A stretch of 64,000 nucleotides of DNA, taken from contig NZ_AORV01000026.1 in NCBI RefSeq assembly GCF_000350485.1, positions 310,001 through 374,000 on the forward strand, read 5' to 3'. The notes below the pieces were generated by a model. That model worked only from the letters and a program-made list of their open reading frames with translations, had not been told where the DNA came from and did no database searches. Of this stretch, positions 34,030 to 43,790 are shown piece after piece. How positions within the stretch are numbered: the stretch's first letter is position 1; the number at the start of each line of letters is the position of its first letter. Source of the stretch: Ruminiclostridium cellobioparum subsp. termitidis CT1112 (GTDB taxonomy: Bacteria; Bacillota; Clostridia; Acetivibrionales; DSM-1351). Made by a program: the position numbers and the translations under genes.

Positions 34030-36186
34030 TTATTCAAATCTCACTGACCCATAGCATGGCACATCATATACTCTGATCCTGACAAAACCGTGTTCCGCCG
34101 GCTGAAGCAGTTCATATTTCAGCGGATCTCCTGAGAGCGTATAAGTAGAAATACGTTTTACATTCTCCTGCTTAATATCAATAGTAACAGTTTGCGGGGT
34201 AGTTCTATGCTGCTTTGCATCGTAAGCATAATTAAGAATATGAACCACAGTCCCGTTTTCAGTGATTGCCTTTTGCAAATAGATATTGTTATTATCAAAC
34301 CCGATTGTTCTGTGTTGATCATACTCAACACAGAATGACTCTATAAAGTCCTCAAAACATCCGGGATCATCATCCCTGTTTGCTATTACGGAATATTTTT
34401 GATCATCAAGGTGTTTTAACGCATCCGGTATATTACATGCATAGCTTCCATAAACAAATACCGGTTTGTGCTGTGCGTACTCCCTGATAATGCCGGTCTG
34501 GTTTTCCGTAAGGTGACTGCAATCCGGAACTACAATCATGTCAAAGGACGACAAATCCTCACCGCTGAACGTATCCGGCACCATCTCATTATCCCCGAGC
34601 ACAAGCACATCATACGGGATCTGCCGTTCGGTCATCTTTTGCGTTATGTCCAAAAATGGCATCTTTGCTGCACGCTCATCATAAGCAACAGAGTAGGAAA
34701 GTAAATCATCCTTATCGGTATATACCAGATTTTCTCCCTGCCCGCATTGCCAGTCACGCATCATATAGGAAGAATAGCTGTACAGCACCAATACATTTGC
34801 GCCGGATTTTTTGCTGAACAAATCATCATGACGATATATGAAATCCTGCACCTGCTGCCCGGTTTCATAAGGAGCATGGAAACTATCCCTTGTTTTATTG
34901 CCCATCCATGCACCATAGGGAAATGCCATACTGCATCCGTGCACAACAGCTTCCATAATAAACAGACGGTAATAATCATCAGCCTGTCCACGATGGATCA
35001 GCTCAACAAATTTCGGCATGAATCCGTCATAGGGGCTTTCAGCCAGAATCAACGGTTTATCCCCTGTATAACCGACAGCCAGCCGCATCCAGTTATGACG
35101 CTTGAAGACCGTACGACGCAGCTCGGTAATGCAGCAATCTACATCCTTCAGCGATGGAAAATACATCAGATGCATGTTTGAAAAGTTCCCGCTTACCTTG
35201 ATGTCTGTTTCCTTCTGTCGCTGTCCATATTGTTTTACAAAGGAAATAATTTCCTGTAAATGCACATTGTGTGTCTCCACCAGGAACTTCCAGTAAATCT
35301 CCGACAGCGGTATGTTCATTAAATCCTCAGGCCACGCTATGTTTCTCTCCCGCAAATACAGGCCGTAATCGAAGCTGTCTAAATTCAGGCCTTCCATTTC
35401 GGGCGGCAATTTGCCCTTTCCATTTAGTTTTTTAAGATAATAACGGAATTGCTTCATACAGTCCTTGCAGAAGCATCCCCCATAGCCAATGGAGCAGATC
35501 GGCGTTTCGGATTCATCCAGTTGTATAGCCATTGCGCCGGCATCAATCTGAATTTCAATAATCTTCTTTAGATACTCTCTCCAAACCGGGTTATTCCGGC
35601 ACATACCGTAGCATGTCTGGCTTAATCCATCGACCTCAACCCAGTGACTGTGGGCAGCCTTCCCATACATATCCCGTGTGGCGCATTCCTCCCACAGATC
35701 TGTTACCTTTTCTCCCTCGCTGTTAATCAGCCCGTCAGGGAAATAATCTTCGAAGGCTTTATTGAATAATCTATTGTACCGGTTATTTGTAAACTCTCTC
35801 AGACCGTACCATTGTGTGTTTTTATCCGAACGGATCAGATTCATTTCCAGGATCCGTGACTGATCTTCGTTTAAAATAACCGGAAACTCCCATCCCTGAG
35901 CCTGATATACTACAGCATACGGTAATATTCCTCTCTTCAGACATTCCTCATTAAATTCCTTATCATTCAAAAAGCCATGGAAGCGTAATTGCGGAGAAAC
36001 TTCTCCATAAATCTGCCGTTCCAGAAACGGCAGCGAGATCGCACCGCTGCCCATCATGCTCCAGGATAACATTGTAGCATGATTTTTTGCTAATTCCTCC
36101 ACCATCCCGATATGCTTCATGGTATGGACAGGATGACAGTTTGGTCTTCCCGTCAGCCATCCATAACAATATACTGCTCTTTCCAT
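34030..36186 (-). CDS. Putative TIM-barrel glycoside hydrolase (beta-galactosidase-like, unassigned)
   Basis: A ~718-residue cytosolic protein. The N-terminal ~420 residues look like a TIM barrel with acidic residues at strand ends (AIQLDESETPICSIGYGGC, and ILAESPYDGFMPK). A CxxC-rich loop (GGCFCKDCMKQF) resembles the zinc-binding cluster of GH42-type enzymes. A Rossmann-like domain at ~470-600 (ANVLVLYSYSSYMMRD, DMIVVPDCSHLTENQ) fits a beta-galactosidase trimerisation-like domain. Start at 36186 after AGGAGG. It is located between the transporter genes and the rhamnosidase; exact specificity is unknown. Confidence 0.65.
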   Translation of the reverse strand: MERAVYCYGWLTGRPNCHPVHTMKHIGMVEELAKNHATMLSWSMMGSGAISLPFLERQIYGEVSPQLRFHGFLNDKEFNEECLKRGILPYAVVYQAQGWEFPVILNEDQSRILEMNLIRSDKNTQWYGLREFTNNRYNRLFNKAFEDYFPDGLINSEGEKVTDLWEECATRDMYGKAAHSHWVEVDGLSQTCYGMCRNNPVWREYLKKIIEIQIDAGAMAIQLDESETPICSIGYGGCFCKDCMKQFRYYLKKLNGKGKLPPEMEGLNLDSFDYGLYLRERNIAWPEDLMNIPLSEIYWKFLVETHNVHLQEIISFVKQYGQRQKETDIKVSGNFSNMHLMYFPSLKDVDCCITELRRTVFKRHNWMRLAVGYTGDKPLILAESPYDGFMPKFVELIHRGQADDYYRLFIMEAVVHGCSMAFPYGAWMGNKTRDSFHAPYETGQQVQDFIYRHDDLFSKKSGANVLVLYSYSSYMMRDWQCGQGENLVYTDKDDLLSYSVAYDERAAKMPFLDITQKMTERQIPYDVLVLGDNEMVPDTFSGEDLSSFDMIVVPDCSHLTENQTGIIREYAQHKPVFVYGSYACNIPDALKHLDDQKYSVIANRDDDPGCFEDFIESFCVEYDQHRTIGFDNNNIYLQKAITENGTVVHILNYAYDAKQHRTTPQTVTIDIKQENVKRISTYTLSGDPLKYELLQPAEHGFVRIRVYDVPCYGSVRFE

Positions 36187-36243
36187 AATAACCTCCTGCA
36201 TTATCGTTTTTTTCAATCGGATCTGCGGTATTTTGCCCCTATG

Positions 36244-37065
36244 CTATCCTTTCACTGCCCCCATTGTAATACCCCTGATGAAGGATTTCGAAGTGGCCAT
36301 AAAAAGAATCAGCAATGGGACTGTTCCCAGTACAAGGGCGGTGATCTTTGCCGCCAGATCATTTCTGTAGGCTGAGTTAAGATTAATGATTCCAATTGGA
36401 ACCGTATAAGTCTCAGTTTTATTCAATACAATAAGGGGCACCAAGAATGAGTTCCAATTTGTTACAAAGTTCATGAGCGCCAAAGAAAATATGGCCGGTT
36501 TGATACATGGCAAAGCAATTTTGACTAAGATTCCCGGCTCCCTTGCACCGTCAATACGTCCGCTTTCGATAAGCTCGTCAGGGAGGGCGCCCGCAATATA
36601 ATTTCTCATCCAGTAGACACCGAAGCCGGTAGCTGCAGGTGGAATGATAAGGGGCAGCAGTGTATTCATCCATCCGATTTTTTTCATTTCTACAACGAAC
36701 GCAACCAGCCCGAGCTGAGTTGGAACCATCATCGTCACCAAAATAAATTTAAATAGAAAATTCGCGCCTTTAAATTTGTATTTTGACAGGGCATATCCGC
36801 ATAACGTGCTGACAGCAAGTGAAAGGATAGTGGCACCGACAGATACAATCAGGCTGTTTTTATAAAATATCTCAAAATGCGCATTAAATACCGTCTTCAG
36901 GTTTTCCATAAAATACCCGCCCGGCAGCAGAGGTATTCCTTTGTATATATTTTCGCTGTAGTGAGTGCTCATCATGATCATGGTGTAGAAGGGAAAAAGA
37001 ACAACTAAAGCAAGTACAAACACAAAAAGTGTCAAAGCAATCGACTTCATTTTTTTCGTTTTCAC
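36244..37065 (-). CDS. Sugar ABC transporter permease (MalG/LacG-like, CUT1)
   Basis: A 273-residue inner-membrane permease with six hydrophobic segments. The cytoplasmic EAA loop is present (LPDELIESGRIDGAREPGILVKIALPCIKPAI). GTG start eight bases after AGGGGG, directly after the stop of the partner permease, so the two are coupled. It forms the channel with the preceding permease for the oligosaccharide captured by the lipoprotein at 38125. No ATPase gene lies in the operon; a shared MsmX-type ATPase elsewhere is expected from known CUT1 systems. Confidence 0.9.
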   Translation of the reverse strand: MKTKKMKSIALTLFVFVLALVVLFPFYTMIMMSTHYSENIYKGIPLLPGGYFMENLKTVFNAHFEIFYKNSLIVSVGATILSLAVSTLCGYALSKYKFKGANFLFKFILVTMMVPTQLGLVAFVVEMKKIGWMNTLLPLIIPPAATGFGVYWMRNYIAGALPDELIESGRIDGAREPGILVKIALPCIKPAIFSLALMNFVTNWNSFLVPLIVLNKTETYTVPIGIINLNSAYRNDLAAKITALVLGTVPLLILFMATSKSFIRGITMGAVKG

Positions 37066-38049
37066 CTAAATTTCCCCCTTCCTTTTATTTCTATTTATAA
37101 TCAGCAGAGCGACACCCGAGAATACCGAAATAAAAATAAACAATCCATAGGCAATCGCCGCACCTTTTCCATACTGCATCTGTGTTCCGAAGGTTGTATC
37201 ATAAAGATTCCATATTGCGGTCAGTGCAGCCCTTTTAGAACCTCCAACCGTCCCTGCTCCGCCGCTTGCAGATGTCCATGGCGATAATAGCACCTTCGGC
37301 TCATCAAACAATTGGAAGCCCCAGATTATATTCATAATAATCAGAAATTCAATAATCGGCCGCAACATTGGTATCGTAATTCTGGTGAACTTTGTAAAGC
37401 CGGATGCACCATCCACATCCGCAGCTTCGTATAGCTCGGTGGGAATCCCTAAAATCCCTGCATTAAAGAATATCATATGATATCCAAGATACTTCCAGCA
37501 AATCATCAAAATAATGACCACCCGCATAAGGGCGGGCACTCCAAGGAAATTGATACCACTGTCTATCGCACCTACTCCCACTAATATTTTGTTAATCATA
37601 CCGGAATTCCAGTCAAACAGTAAGCTGAATAATACTCCTATTGCTACCGGAATCGTTATATAGGGTGAAAAGGTCGCAAGCCGTAAAAAACTGCTGCCTT
37701 TTAGAAGACTGCTGTTTAAAATGGCCGCTAATAAAATCCCGCCTATTATTACGATTGGAATGTCAAAAGCCATGAAAATCAAAGTGTTGCCAATAGATTT
37801 CAAAAAATAGGGATCTTTGGTAAATATATTTACATAATTGGCAAATCCAACAAATTTGGACTCTCCGAAGCCACTCCACTCTGTCAGGCTGATTACAAAG
37901 GAGTATATAATGGGATAAAAGTTAAACGCCAGATAAATCACAAAAAATGGTAGTACGAAAATATACGGCCAGACATGTTTCCCCTGTATTTTTTTCATTC
38001 TGACTGTCAATGCCGGCTTTTTACCCGCACTTTTTATATCACCAGACAT
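37066..38049 (-). CDS. Sugar ABC transporter permease (MalF/LplB-like, CUT1)
   Basis: A ~327-residue permease with six hydrophobic segments. Its EAA loop (IPTELYEAADVDGASGFTKFTRITIPMLRPI) contacts the ATPase. I start at the ATG at 38049, ten bases after AAGGAG; the GTG at 38058 is too close to that site. It follows the solute-binding protein gene across a hairpin, and its stop abuts the second permease. Confidence 0.9.
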   Translation of the reverse strand: MSGDIKSAGKKPALTVRMKKIQGKHVWPYIFVLPFFVIYLAFNFYPIIYSFVISLTEWSGFGESKFVGFANYVNIFTKDPYFLKSIGNTLIFMAFDIPIVIIGGILLAAILNSSLLKGSSFLRLATFSPYITIPVAIGVLFSLLFDWNSGMINKILVGVGAIDSGINFLGVPALMRVVIILMICWKYLGYHMIFFNAGILGIPTELYEAADVDGASGFTKFTRITIPMLRPIIEFLIIMNIIWGFQLFDEPKVLLSPWTSASGGAGTVGGSKRAALTAIWNLYDTTFGTQMQYGKGAAIAYGLFIFISVFSGVALLIINRNKRKGEI

Positions 38050-38078
38050 ATTGTACACTCTCCTTTTTCAGTGAAAAA

Positions 38079-38104
38079 GAGGGCCCCGGTGAAGGGCCCC
38101 CTCC
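38079..38104 (-). terminator. GC-rich attenuator between binding protein and permeases
   Basis: On the minus strand GAGGGGGCCC and GGGCCCTC pair around CTTCACC/GG and are followed by TTTTT. Lying between the binding-protein gene and the permease gene, it would lower permease expression relative to the binding protein, a common design. Confidence 0.65.
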
Positions 38105-38124
38105 ACTTCCAAACTTATTCTTTA

Positions 38125-39471
38125 TTATTTCAAGTCTGGTATCTTATTTCTTAATTCTGTCTCAATCATCTCAAGAGCACCGTCCACGCCAATTGTCCTG
38201 TCGTTGTTAATTGCTTCAGTTACCAAGTTGAATGTATCGGTGATCACTACATCATGTACAGAAACAGGGCGCACATTGATATTCTTCATTGCTTCAACAA
38301 ACAAGATCTGCCCCAAGTTTTGATCGCCAAAGCTTTTTTCAGTTAACTTTGCAAATTCCGGATCGTCATAAGCTTGCCTATTGCTGATGTTGAACCTGAC
38401 AGTTTCACGCTGGGATTTCGTTCCTTCTTCAGTTAAGAACCAGCTTATAAGGTTAAACGCTTCCTGCTTATGCAATGCTTTTCTCGGAATCATAAAGCCT
38501 GATCCACCCCAGCTGAAGCAGCCTTCCGGGGGAATCATCAAGCCCCAGGCATCAACGCCATCCGGATCATTTGGCGTAATGACATAGTTGGGACTCCATG
38601 AAGCACACGGATAGAAAATATGCTTGCGTTCAGCATAGGATGCATTATACGCCGGTGAAGATTCGATAATATTATCAACAATCCCGCTATCTCTGAAATC
38701 AACCATTCTTGTAACAGTCTTTCTGACTGAGCTGTCCATGTCGAGCACATTGTCTTTTATGATCGGAGCCGGATTCTGGCCGTCTATAATCTGCTTTACG
38801 TTTGTAAGGCTGGCAAACATGAATATTTTCCCGTCTGACTTATCACGAACCCCTAATCCTACCTTTTTAAATGTATCCCAGTCAGGAAGCATTTTCTGGA
38901 GCTCCTCGGGATCGTCTGTTCCAAGGTACTGCTTTGCCATTTCTTTTTTGTATGCCAAAGCTGCAGTACTAACATCATATGGCAGGCAAACCAGTTCTCC
39001 CTTTTCATTTTTACACAGAGGCATAAAATAATCAAAAGTAAGAGATTCATCAAAATTAAATGGTTCCTTGCTCAGATCTTCCCAGATATCAAGTGACATC
39101 ATAGTACCGCGCTGATTGATTTCACTTGGTACTATGTCAGGCATATCAAGGCCTGCATTAATAGTTGTCTGTAGCTTCTGGAAGGCTTCCATCTGCTGAA
39201 CCGTGACATAATCCAGAGAAATATTTGCATTGGTGAGCTTAATATAGGCATCAACAATTTTCTCAATTTCGCCTGCGTTCCATCCCCACATTGTGATTGG
39301 TACCGGGCCGTCGGCCTGTTCATTGCCGGTTTTTGCCTTTGTTGCAGGAGTGGATGTGCCGTTATTGTCCTGCTCGTTTGCACTTCCGCACCCAGCAGCA
39401 ACAGTCAGGAGCATCAACAGCGAAAGTACCAGCGAAAGTGCTCTGGCTAATCTTTTCTTTCTTGTTTGCAT
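38125..39471 (-). CDS. Extracellular sugar-binding lipoprotein (CUT1 ABC transporter)
   Basis: A 448-residue protein with a lipoprotein signal ending in LTVAAGC, a Thr/Lys linker and a type 1 solute-binding fold (GPVPITMWGWNAGEIEKIVDAYIK ... LDYVTVQQMEAFQKLQTTINAG). The tail contains the hinge-type motif GGSGFMIPRKALHKQEAF. It captures an oligosaccharide outside the cell for the two permeases that follow. It is divergent from the AraC-type response regulator, as in YtcQ/YesO-type rhamnogalacturonan loci. Confidence 0.9.
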   Translation of the reverse strand: MQTRKKRLARALSLVLSLLMLLTVAAGCGSANEQDNNGTSTPATKAKTGNEQADGPVPITMWGWNAGEIEKIVDAYIKLTNANISLDYVTVQQMEAFQKLQTTINAGLDMPDIVPSEINQRGTMMSLDIWEDLSKEPFNFDESLTFDYFMPLCKNEKGELVCLPYDVSTAALAYKKEMAKQYLGTDDPEELQKMLPDWDTFKKVGLGVRDKSDGKIFMFASLTNVKQIIDGQNPAPIIKDNVLDMDSSVRKTVTRMVDFRDSGIVDNIIESSPAYNASYAERKHIFYPCASWSPNYVITPNDPDGVDAWGLMIPPEGCFSWGGSGFMIPRKALHKQEAFNLISWFLTEEGTKSQRETVRFNISNRQAYDDPEFAKLTEKSFGDQNLGQILFVEAMKNINVRPVSVHDVVITDTFNLVTEAINNDRTIGVDGALEMIETELRNKIPDLK

Positions 39472-39727
39472 TTTTCATTTCTCCTTTACAGTTTTATTTA
39501 CGGGTATTCGTCCGTTTCAATCGGGAATACCACACTTTATCTATAATTTTAGTAAATCTGACGAAAGAAACAATACTTCAAACTATAGGTTTTGTACATT
39601 ATTTATATATTTATTGAGTTTCCTGCGGGCTTTTGATATAATACTAATACGGTCATTTGCTTACAATAATATATAGAAATTTATATAAATATATAGACAT
39701 TTGTATGGAAAACAAGGTGCGTAAGAC

Positions 39728-41248
39728 ATGAGAAATCTAAAAGTCACTTTCGTAGATGACGAATCTATTGTAATATCAGATCTTTTAACACTAATTGACT
39801 GGGAAAATAGCGGATTTATTGTTGAAGGATGGGCTTATAGTCCTGACAATGCTTTGAGACTGGTGAAGCAGTGTTCTCCGGACATAGTATTTATGGATGT
39901 ATCGCTCCCTGGGATGGATGGTATTGAACTGTGCAAAAAGATCAAGGAAATTGTTCCATTTGTTACTTTTATAATTCTTAGCGGATATATGAATTTTTCA
40001 TATGCTCAGAGGGCTATTGACGTGGGCATTTTTACGTATCTTGTCAAGCATGAGATGACTTCGGAAAAGCTTCTGGATGTAATGAAAAAAGTAAGAGCAA
40101 AAATAGAAAAACAGGAAAATGAAAATACTTTGATACGTACGCACGCACTGAAAAACTATCTTCAGCAGCATTTAACGACAGCCCAGCTCTCAATCCTGGA
40201 GCAGGCGCATTTATCACCCTATCGCAAGCAGTTTACGCTAATTATGCTCACTGCCCTTGTTCCATTTCTGCTCAGGGGCAGCAAGGAACACAGCCTTTTC
40301 TCGTCCTATACGGGCAGCCCCGTTGAGCTGAGTATTCCCGAAAACCATACAACAAATATTTTTGAACAGAATGGTGATTTAGTTGTCATGACGAACTGTA
40401 TCCAAAATGTTACGAGCGGCAAAGACTATTTGTTTTGTGTCCGGCAGCTTATAAATACGATTCAGAACGACTTGCTTCAGAAGTTTGGCATGAATTTTTT
40501 TGCTGTTTACCTCCCTCGCGCATCAAAACTCGAGACACTTCATCATGATTTTGAATTATTGCACAAGTGCCTGCCGTTGTATATATTTCATAAAATTCCT
40601 GCAATGCAGATATCGGGGCAAATAAACCATAGCATCGCCGCTGAGTTGGATATTTCATTTATCAACCGCGATGGGTTTTTAAATTCTTATCAGGAAATGG
40701 TGGATAAGACCTCAGATGTACTGGATCGGGCTCGTAAAATGGAAGATTTCGGACTGTTTTCAAAATGTGTTAACCAGATCCTGTTACTATTGTCGGGATT
40801 CGGCATGGATATTATAAAGAACAAAACAGAGATTTCACAGCTTTTAGATGTTGAAAGTGTATCCGAATATTTATTGCTGCAGTTAAGCGAGCTTTACCGC
40901 AGCAATACGCTAAAAAGCGGCTTATCCGCATCTACTTGTTTTGTCATTAATTATATCAAAAAAAATTATAACAGCTGGCTTTCCTTAAGCGAAGCATCAG
41001 CCTTGCTTAACAGCAATAGCATGTACATAGGCAGAAAATTCAAATCAGAAACAGGAAAGGCTTTTCACGAATATTTGGCAGATTATCGGATATTGCAGGC
41101 AAAGGAACTGCTCTGCAGTACAAATATGAAAATACGTGATATAGCTCAACAGATAGGAATCTCAAATAGTCAGTACTTAAGCAAAACTTTTAAAAAAATT
41201 ACCGGAAAAACCCCGTACGAATACCGAAATCAGCATTCCTACAAATAA
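39728..41248 (+). CDS. AraC-type response regulator (YesN-like)
   Basis: A 506-residue two-domain regulator. The receiver domain is at ~1-120, with the acidic pair VDDES at 9-13 and phospho-acceptor D57 in DIVFMDVSLPG. A long central helical part follows. The C-terminal AraC DNA-binding domain (~405-505) carries LSLSEASALLNSNSMYIGRKFK and IRDIAQQIGISNSQYLSKTFKKITG. It is followed by its kinase gene 44 bases later. Divergent from the transporter/hydrolase operon, it should activate that operon when the sugar is present. Confidence 0.92.
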   Translation: MRNLKVTFVDDESIVISDLLTLIDWENSGFIVEGWAYSPDNALRLVKQCSPDIVFMDVSLPGMDGIELCKKIKEIVPFVTFIILSGYMNFSYAQRAIDVGIFTYLVKHEMTSEKLLDVMKKVRAKIEKQENENTLIRTHALKNYLQQHLTTAQLSILEQAHLSPYRKQFTLIMLTALVPFLLRGSKEHSLFSSYTGSPVELSIPENHTTNIFEQNGDLVVMTNCIQNVTSGKDYLFCVRQLINTIQNDLLQKFGMNFFAVYLPRASKLETLHHDFELLHKCLPLYIFHKIPAMQISGQINHSIAAELDISFINRDGFLNSYQEMVDKTSDVLDRARKMEDFGLFSKCVNQILLLLSGFGMDIIKNKTEISQLLDVESVSEYLLLQLSELYRSNTLKSGLSASTCFVINYIKKNYNSWLSLSEASALLNSNSMYIGRKFKSETGKAFHEYLADYRILQAKELLCSTNMKIRDIAQQIGISNSQYLSKTFKKITGKTPYEYRNQHSYK

Positions 41249-41292
41249 TAATTTTTATCTTGCGCTAATAACACTGGAAAAGGATACCGATT

Positions 41293-43038
41293 ATGAAGCA
41301 TGGAATAAAGTATTCTGTCATGTCTCGACTGATTGCAGTTGTATTTATTGTTTTGATTTCATTTGCAGGTATTTTTTATTATATATTTATTCCAAATATG
41401 CAAACAAATATTGCAAAATTCGGAAATCATGAGGCACAGAAAAATCTAACCCAAATTGAAAACTCTGTAGACGAAATTTACAGGCTGAGTGAATATTTAT
41501 CGCTGAACAGTGATATGCGCGCATTCATTGAACGGCGCGATTATAAATCAGCTTCGGAGAAAGTGAAGAACGTGACTCATTTGTTGCAGAATATTAAAAA
41601 TAACATATTGTTAAAAGATTACATTCACAGTTACTGCATTATTGCCAATGACGGGTCGGCTTATTGGAGTGAGTGCGCCTATGATGATTTTTTTATTGAT
41701 TGGTTTGAGAAATATGCGCTAAAGGGTAATTCTTCAAAAGAGTATCTTGGATTTACAGGGAACTACGCTTTCCCCTCCAGAACAAGTAATTTTGTTCACC
41801 TCAACCTTATCAGCTGCATCTTCAACATAAATAATGTCAATAACAGGGTTCCAACAGCTATCGGACAGGTTATTATAAATTTGGATCTGGATACTCTCAT
41901 GGAAGGCATTGTTACTGAAAACAGTATCTTTAGCCAGATCGCCATATTCGACGAGCGTGACAATATGATTTACTTTTCCGGGGGTGAAAGGACTAAGTTC
42001 CTGCAGGAAGTAAAACAGCTTAAAACAAATTTCGAAAAATCAGAAAACGGCTATTATTTTACCGATGTTGTAAATAATTGCAACTGGAAAATCGTATCTT
42101 TTTTAAGTAATCAACATGTAAATAAGATTATGGATATTCCTTTTGTGATTCCGGCAATTATAATTATTATTGTAGCATTATTGCTTATTTTCATTTTTAT
42201 CTTCCCCCGATTGATAAATGTATCAAAGCAAATAATAAAGCTGGATCAGGCAATCGGAACCGTGGCAAACGGCGATTTGGACATTTCTGTATCACTTATA
42301 GGCGAACGTGAGCTGGCCAATATTTCGGACGGATTTAATCATATGGTCGTAAAAACAAAGCAGTATATGAAGGATGCTTTGGATAATCTGGAAGCCAAAC
42401 AAAAAGTATCGTTTGAGTTGTTGCTTACCAAGATCAATCCGCATTTTATCTATAACACACTTAATTCAGTCATCTATCTTGCCAGAAAAAACCGAAATCA
42501 GGATGTTATAAAGCTCACAAGCGCATTTATTTGTTTGCTGCAGGATAGTATTCATCTGGAAGAAAACAGCCTTTTCGAACATATAGAAACAGAGCTTGAA
42601 GTAATAAATCAATATATTATTATACAAAAATATCGTTATATGGATCAATTTTTATTTAATTGCACCTTTGACCGGGAACTGGAGAGAGCCCTTATCCCCA
42701 AAAATATATTACAACCTCTGATAGAAAATTCTATTTTGCATGGTATATGCCCCAAAGGATCTTCCGGCCTTATAGAGTTAGCAGTAACCAGGGAAAATAA
42801 TTATATAAAAATCGTTATTACAGATAACGGCATCGGGATGGAACAGGAAAAAGCTGATCAATTGCTCAGCAGAAACAATTTAGACGAATCTTGTGCAGCA
42901 CATTCAAAAATACGCCCAATCGGGATTGGTAATGTGGCGGAGAAGCTCCATTTTACTTATGGAACCGATTACCGGTTCACTATATCCAGCAACCCTAATC
43001 TGGGTACTGCTGTTACAATTATTATGCCTATTCGCTAA
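41293..43038 (+). CDS. Sensor histidine kinase (YesM-like)
   Basis: A 581-residue membrane kinase. TM1 is at ~10-33, an extracellular sensor of ~240 residues follows, and TM2 (IPFVIPAIIIIIVALLLIFIF) leads to a HAMP domain. The His_kinase domain carries the phospho-acceptor in INPHFIYNTLNS, and the HATPase domain has LQPLIENSILHGI (N box) and ITDNGIGM (G1 box). It pairs with the preceding response regulator and probably senses an extracellular sugar, possibly via the binding lipoprotein. Confidence 0.92.
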   Translation: MKHGIKYSVMSRLIAVVFIVLISFAGIFYYIFIPNMQTNIAKFGNHEAQKNLTQIENSVDEIYRLSEYLSLNSDMRAFIERRDYKSASEKVKNVTHLLQNIKNNILLKDYIHSYCIIANDGSAYWSECAYDDFFIDWFEKYALKGNSSKEYLGFTGNYAFPSRTSNFVHLNLISCIFNINNVNNRVPTAIGQVIINLDLDTLMEGIVTENSIFSQIAIFDERDNMIYFSGGERTKFLQEVKQLKTNFEKSENGYYFTDVVNNCNWKIVSFLSNQHVNKIMDIPFVIPAIIIIIVALLLIFIFIFPRLINVSKQIIKLDQAIGTVANGDLDISVSLIGERELANISDGFNHMVVKTKQYMKDALDNLEAKQKVSFELLLTKINPHFIYNTLNSVIYLARKNRNQDVIKLTSAFICLLQDSIHLEENSLFEHIETELEVINQYIIIQKYRYMDQFLFNCTFDRELERALIPKNILQPLIENSILHGICPKGSSGLIELAVTRENNYIKIVITDNGIGMEQEKADQLLSRNNLDESCAAHSKIRPIGIGNVAEKLHFTYGTDYRFTISSNPNLGTAVTIIMPIR

Positions 43039-43122
43039 ATCCAAGTCCGTAAGATCATTTTGGATGGGTATGAACATACTTTAGTGTAAATGGCAAGCGC
43101 TGGAACACATACCGTACCCTAA

Positions 43123-43160
43123 AATAACAGCTTCACAGGTTTTGATGTGAAGCTGTTATT
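43123..43160 (+). terminator. Strong terminator-like hairpin after the two-component operon
   Basis: AATAACAGCTTCACA (43123-43137) and TGTGAAGCTGTTATT (43146-43160) are a perfect 15-bp stem with loop GGTTTTGA. It ends the plus-strand yesN/yesM-like operon and marks the border to the mobile-element graveyard. Confidence 0.8.
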
Positions 43161-43412
43161 TACCAGAAGCCTTCTCTTGCAATTTTCTTTGTGTAGTTGT
43201 ATTGCTCTCGTATCAGTTTTTTGAATTCGGTGTCTGATAATTCATTATACAGTCCTACCCCTTCTTCATAGAGACATTTAATATATTAGGTCGCAGTAAT
43301 GGTCATCCTCACGGTGCATTTTTCGGTAGCGTTTATCAAGCTCGTATGGAAAATCCAGGCTGTAAGCTATTATGTCTAATTTGCCTCTGAGATATTCCTT
43401 TGTCATATTCAT
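43160..43412 (-). pseudogene. Small unknown gene broken by a one-base frameshift
   Basis: Two frames join to read MNMTKEYLRGKLDIIAYSLD ... HREDDHYCDLIY, then, after an extra T near 43285, KCLYEEGVGLYNELSDTEFK ... KKIAREGFW. Restoring the frame gives ~84 residues. I do not recognise the family; the charged, helical form is common for accessory genes of mobile elements. Confidence 0.5.
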
Positions 43413-43436
43413 AGGCTGGCTCACTCCAAGGCTTCT

Positions 43437-43790
43437 TCTTTCTATTATCTACTGTGTTATTCCCGCATTCAAGCTGTGCTTTTTCAGTCCATGGCAGATA
43501 TTCGTCCAGTAAAGAATTATCTGACATAAAATAACGTACTCTACAGTTTCTCTTATCAATCCTTCAGTCAGCCTTTTCTCTGTCACCTTTTTTCCTGACA
43601 GGGACTTTACGTTTTTTAATATTTATTACCGAAAAAACAGGCTCAACAGTATTTTCTATAATTTCTTCATCAAAGAGAAGATACTGCCCATTTATCTGAG
43701 GCGTTTTTTCACTTGATGCACCAAAACGCTGCTTTGCTGCATGCAAGAGTGCCTGTGTAAGCAGGTGGGTATTTTTTCTGCTCGTGAGGC
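43437..43790 (-). mobile_element. IS66-type transposase remnant with internal deletion
   Basis: The N-terminal piece (43564-43790) carries the IS66 TnpC sequence KQRFGASSEKTPQINGQYLLF. The downstream piece (~43437-43530, another frame) carries LLDEYLPWTEKAQLECGN, resembling the C-terminal end of the same transposase. The catalytic DDE core between them is missing, so the element is dead. Confidence 0.55.
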
